A stretch of 64,000 nucleotides of DNA. It comes from an uncultured Lachnospiraceae bacterium (GTDB taxonomy: Bacteria; Bacillota; Clostridia; Lachnospirales; Lachnospiraceae). The position numbers were made by a program, and so were the translations under genes. The DNA lies in assembly GCA_958402795.1 (NCBI GenBank), contig CATXUX010000013.1:32185-96184 (forward strand). The letters are read 5' to 3'. Shown one piece after another: positions 61,065 through 64,000 of the stretch (the stretch's first letter is position 1; the number at the start of each line of letters is the position of its first letter). A model generated the notes under the pieces. It was not told where the DNA came from, searched no databases, and was given only the letters and a program-made list of their open reading frames with translations.

Positions 61065-63686
61065 TTATTTCTGCGCGATCGCTGCCTGCGCTGCCGCAAG
61101 TCTTGCAATTGGTACACGGAACGGTGAGCAGGATACATAATCCAGTCCAAGGCTGTTGCAGAACTCTACAGAACTCGGATCTCCGCCGTGCTCGCCGCAG
61201 ATGCCAAGGTGCAGGCTCGGATTCACCGGTTTTCCTAAATCAACTGCCATCTTCATCAGCTTACCAACACCAATCTGATCCAGTTTTGCGAACGGATCGT
61301 TCTCAAAGATCTTCGCATCGTAGTACGCGTTCAGGAACTTGCCTGCATCGTCACGGGAGAAGCCGTATGTCATCTGGGTCAGATCGTTTGTACCGAAGCA
61401 GAAGAAGTCAGCCTCTTTTGCGATCTCATCTGCTGTCAGAGCAGCTCTCGGGATCTCAATCATCGTTCCTACCTGATACTTCATATCAATGCCTGCTGCT
61501 GCAATCTCTGCGTCTGCAGCTTCTACGACAAATTTCTTTACATATTTCAGCTCTTTTACATCGCCAACAAGCGGAATCATGATCTCCGGCTCGATCGTCC
61601 AGTCCGGATGATCTTTCTGAACCTTGATTGCCGCACGGATCACAGCCTTTGTCTGCATCTTAGCGATGGACGGATAAGTAACTGCCAGACGGCATCCGCG
61701 ATGTCCCATCATCGGGTTGAACTCATGCAGTCCATCGATGATCGTCTTGATCTGCTCTACAGTCTTGCCCTGTGCGTCAGCCAGCTTCTGGATATCCTCT
61801 TCCTCAGTCGGAACGAACTCATGAAGCGGCGGATCCAGAAAACGAATCGTAACCGGATTTCCTTCCAGAGCTTCGTACAGCTTCTCAAAGTCTCCCTGCT
61901 GGTACGGAAGGACTTTCTCAAGAGCAACTTCTCTTTCTTCCTCTGTCTCTGCGCAGATCATTTCACGGAATGCATCGATTCTGCCCTCGCCGAAGAACAT
62001 ATGCTCGGTACGGCACAGGCCGATTCCTTCTGCACCCAGCTCGCGTGCTTTCTTCGCATCAGCCGGAGTATCTGCATTGGTACGTACTTTCATGGTTCTG
62101 TACTTGTCAGCCCATCCCATGATACGTCCGAACTCACCTGCGATCGTAGCGTCAACGGTAGGAATGATTCCATCATAGATGTTACCGGTTGTACCATCGA
62201 TAGAGATCGGATCTCCCTCATGGAACTCTTTTCCTGCCAGTGTGAATTTCTTATTTTCTTCATCCATTGCAATGTCGCCGCATCCGGATACACAGCATGT
62301 ACCCATACCACGCGCAACAACCGCTGCATGGCTTGTCATACCGCCACGTACGGTCAGGATACCCTGTGCGGACTTCATACCCTCGATGTCTTCCGGGGAA
62401 GTCTCCAGACGAACAAGAACGACTTTCTCACCTCTTGCCGCCCATTCCTTTGCATCCTCAGCCGTAAATACGATCTTACCGCAGGCAGCTCCAGGTGATG
62501 CTCCAAGTGCTTTTCCCATCGGAGTTGCCGCTTTCAGTGCCGCCGCGTCAAACTGCGGATGAAGCAGTGTATCAAGGTTACGCGGATCGATCATCGCAAC
62601 AGCTTCTTCCTCTGTTCTCATGCCCTCGTCAACAAGGTCGCATGCGATCTTCAGAGCAGCCTGAGCGGTTCTCTTTCCGTTTCTTGTCTGCAGCATGTAG
62701 AGCTTTCTGTCCTGAATAGTGAACTCCATATCCTGCATATCTCTATAATGATTCTCGAGCGTCTCACAAACCTTCGTGAACTGCTCATATACTTCCGGCA
62801 TTACCTCATGCAGTGCGGAAATCGGCTGCGGGGTACGAACACCTGCAACAACATCCTCGCCCTGTGCGTTCATCAGGAACTCGCCCATCAGCTTCTTCTC
62901 TCCTGTCGCAGGATCACGTGTAAACGCTACACCTGTACCGGATTCATCAGACCAGTTACCAAACGCCATCTCCTGTACGTTGACCGCAGTTCCCCATGAA
63001 AACGGAATATCATTGTCACGACGGTATACATTCGCACGCGGATTATCCCAGGAACGGAATACTGCCTTGATCGCGCCAAGGAGCTGCTCCTTCGGCTCCT
63101 GCGGGAACTCTTCGCCGATTGCTTCTTTATATTCTGCTTTGAACTGTTCTGCCAGCTCTTTCAAATCATCTGCTGTCAGATCAATATCCTGTGTCACACC
63201 TCTGTCAGCTTTCATCTCATCGATCAGCTCTTCAAAGTGCTTCTTTCCAACGCCCATAACTACATCAGAATACATCTGGATAAATCTTCTGTAGCAGTCA
63301 CGCGCCCATCTCTCATTTCCTGTCTTCTCTGCAACAACTTCCACAACTTCATCGTTCAGACCAAGATTCAAGATCGTATCCATCATACCCGGCATAGATG
63401 CTCTTGCACCGGAACGAACGGATACAAGCAGCGGATTCTCGCTGTCCCCGAACTTCTTACCTGTCACTTCTTCCATCTTCTCAATGGATTCCGTGATCTG
63501 CGCCATGATCTCGTCATTGATCTTGCCGTCCTCATAATACTGAGTACAAGCCTCTGTTGTGATCGTGAATCCCTGCGGTACCGGAAGACCAAGATTGGTC
63601 ATTTCTGCAAGGTTTGCACCTTTACCGCCAAGAAGGTTTCTCATGTTTGCGTTGCCTTCTGTAAACATATAAACCCATTTTGCCAT
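61065..63686 (-). CDS. ppdK: Pyruvate phosphate dikinase
   Basis: 873 residues, full length. ATP-grasp region GGKGANLAEMTNLGLPVPQG, swivelling phospho-His in GGMTSHAAVVARGMG (about residue 455), and a C-terminal PEP/pyruvate barrel with GTNDLTQMTYGFSRDD and a Cys in GICGEHGGDPS. Interconverts PEP and pyruvate with pyrophosphate; central in anaerobic clostridial glycolysis. The 3' coding end (AAAQAAIAQK) is copied at 36503 and is the presumed attachment site for the element. Start MAKWVYMFTEGNANMRN. Confidence 0.97.
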   Translation of the reverse strand: MAKWVYMFTEGNANMRNLLGGKGANLAEMTNLGLPVPQGFTITTEACTQYYEDGKINDEIMAQITESIEKMEEVTGKKFGDSENPLLVSVRSGARASMPGMMDTILNLGLNDEVVEVVAEKTGNERWARDCYRRFIQMYSDVVMGVGKKHFEELIDEMKADRGVTQDIDLTADDLKELAEQFKAEYKEAIGEEFPQEPKEQLLGAIKAVFRSWDNPRANVYRRDNDIPFSWGTAVNVQEMAFGNWSDESGTGVAFTRDPATGEKKLMGEFLMNAQGEDVVAGVRTPQPISALHEVMPEVYEQFTKVCETLENHYRDMQDMEFTIQDRKLYMLQTRNGKRTAQAALKIACDLVDEGMRTEEEAVAMIDPRNLDTLLHPQFDAAALKAATPMGKALGASPGAACGKIVFTAEDAKEWAARGEKVVLVRLETSPEDIEGMKSAQGILTVRGGMTSHAAVVARGMGTCCVSGCGDIAMDEENKKFTLAGKEFHEGDPISIDGTTGNIYDGIIPTVDATIAGEFGRIMGWADKYRTMKVRTNADTPADAKKARELGAEGIGLCRTEHMFFGEGRIDAFREMICAETEEEREVALEKVLPYQQGDFEKLYEALEGNPVTIRFLDPPLHEFVPTEEEDIQKLADAQGKTVEQIKTIIDGLHEFNPMMGHRGCRLAVTYPSIAKMQTKAVIRAAIKVQKDHPDWTIEPEIMIPLVGDVKELKYVKKFVVEAADAEIAAAGIDMKYQVGTMIEIPRAALTADEIAKEADFFCFGTNDLTQMTYGFSRDDAGKFLNAYYDAKIFENDPFAKLDQIGVGKLMKMAVDLGKPVNPSLHLGICGEHGGDPSSVEFCNSLGLDYVSCSPFRVPIARLAAAQAAIAQK

Positions 63687-63822
63687 GTCTTAAAGACCTC
63701 CTGTAAAAATTTACATATAAGATGTCTGTCCCGGCGTTTTTCCTATATTGTACCGCTGCTCCCTATGCAATCACAGCAATATTTATAAACATAAGAAATA
63801 AGCCAGTGTCAGCCGCATATAT

Positions 63823-63851
63823 ATTCTATATGGTTTATTCTGTCGAGTCAA
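63823..63851 (-). promoter_or_regulatory. ppdK promoter
   Basis: Read on the minus strand: TTGACT (63846-63851), 17-bp spacer, TAGAAT (63823-63828), about 137 bp before the ATG at 63686, leaving a long untranslated leader. Confidence 0.65.
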
Positions 63852-63904
63852 GCATTTATTCTGTAGAAATATACAAGAATTTCCAAGATTTTTTAGTTAT
63901 TTTT

Positions 63905-63983
63905 ATGATACCAGAGTCAAAAGGTCTAATCCCACATGAGCTTGCTCATGAATGGGTGAAAGACCTTGGGACCCTGGTATCAT
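63905..63983. repeat. 79-bp nested inverted repeat
   Basis: Outer arms ATGATACCAG and CTGGTATCAT, middle arms AAGGTCT and AGACCTT, inner hairpin CATGAGC-TT-GCTCATG framed by CCCA and TGGG. The three stems stack into one long hairpin. It could be a bidirectional terminator, a small mobile palindrome or a structured RNA. No gene is visible in 63700-64000. Confidence 0.65.
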
Positions 63984-64000
63984 TATGATATGATGTTTTT

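Noticed and set aside
61608..63788. Several long plus-strand ORFs opposite ppdK
   Set aside because: Shadows of a highly biased housekeeping gene.

Overview
The window reads as a chromosomal segment of a gut Clostridium-type Firmicute (Lachnospiraceae-like). This is inferred from protein families and genome habits seen here: a PEP-dependent pyruvate phosphate dikinase, GH51/GH39 hemicellulose enzymes, LytTR and GHKL two-component systems, several GNATs, DUF4097 and LytTR-DUF3021 pairs, and (V/L)xTG-type surface anchors. No species call is possible from sequence alone.

Layout. 1-6.3 kb: a minus-strand operon for arabinoxylan/arabinan breakdown (GH39, GH51, nitrilase-family amidase, ABC solute-binding protein, and a YesM-type sensor kinase cut by the window edge). 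6.5-12.3 kb: a minus-strand operon of secreted and anchored surface proteins headed by a receiver-like protein, with a 1-kb-repeat beta-helix adhesin. 12.7-14.8 kb: a LytTR regulator plus GHKL kinase. 14.8-23 kb: DUF368 membrane protein, many acetyltransferases and several decayed genes. 22.7-25.8 kb: regulator plus ABC-2 exporter operon, converging on an OmpR/HisKA two-component pair (25.8-27.7 kb). 27.9-36.3 kb: hydrolases, a methyltransferase, flavodoxin-like proteins, LytTR/DUF3021, a CPBP protease and an XRE-DUF4097 regulator, with ICE and TetR remnants.

36.3-61 kb is a mobile-element pile-up beside the 3' end of ppdK. Reading towards ppdK there are decayed toxin-antitoxin-like cassettes, each closed by a copy of a terminator hairpin and by the pentamer CTCGC. 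Then comes a large Tn7-like element, 39397-61049 (21,653 bp). It starts TGTC and ends AACA, is flanked by a 5-bp CTCGC duplication, and encodes TnsA-like, TnsB, TnsC and TnsD/TniQ proteins from the ppdK-proximal end, as in Tn7. Unusually, both termini are the same 294-bp sequence in direct orientation. The element sits 10 bp past the ppdK stop codon plus the 5-bp duplication, between ppdK and what looks like its own terminator; each 294-bp repeat carries a replacement terminator.

The cargo includes a copy of the chromosomal surface-protein pair, a serine recombinase, a small regulon with five copies of a 19-20 bp operator, a 10-gene operon of mostly unknown proteins with an HU-like protein, a 0.9-kb array of nine bipartite repeats with about 104-bp period (52.09-52.99 kb), and an ADP-ribosyltransferase-fold protein coupled to a PPP-family phosphatase whose first metal motif is frameshifted. 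The terminal-repeat Tn7-like element with its ppdK target, and the bipartite array, are the best candidates for something undescribed.
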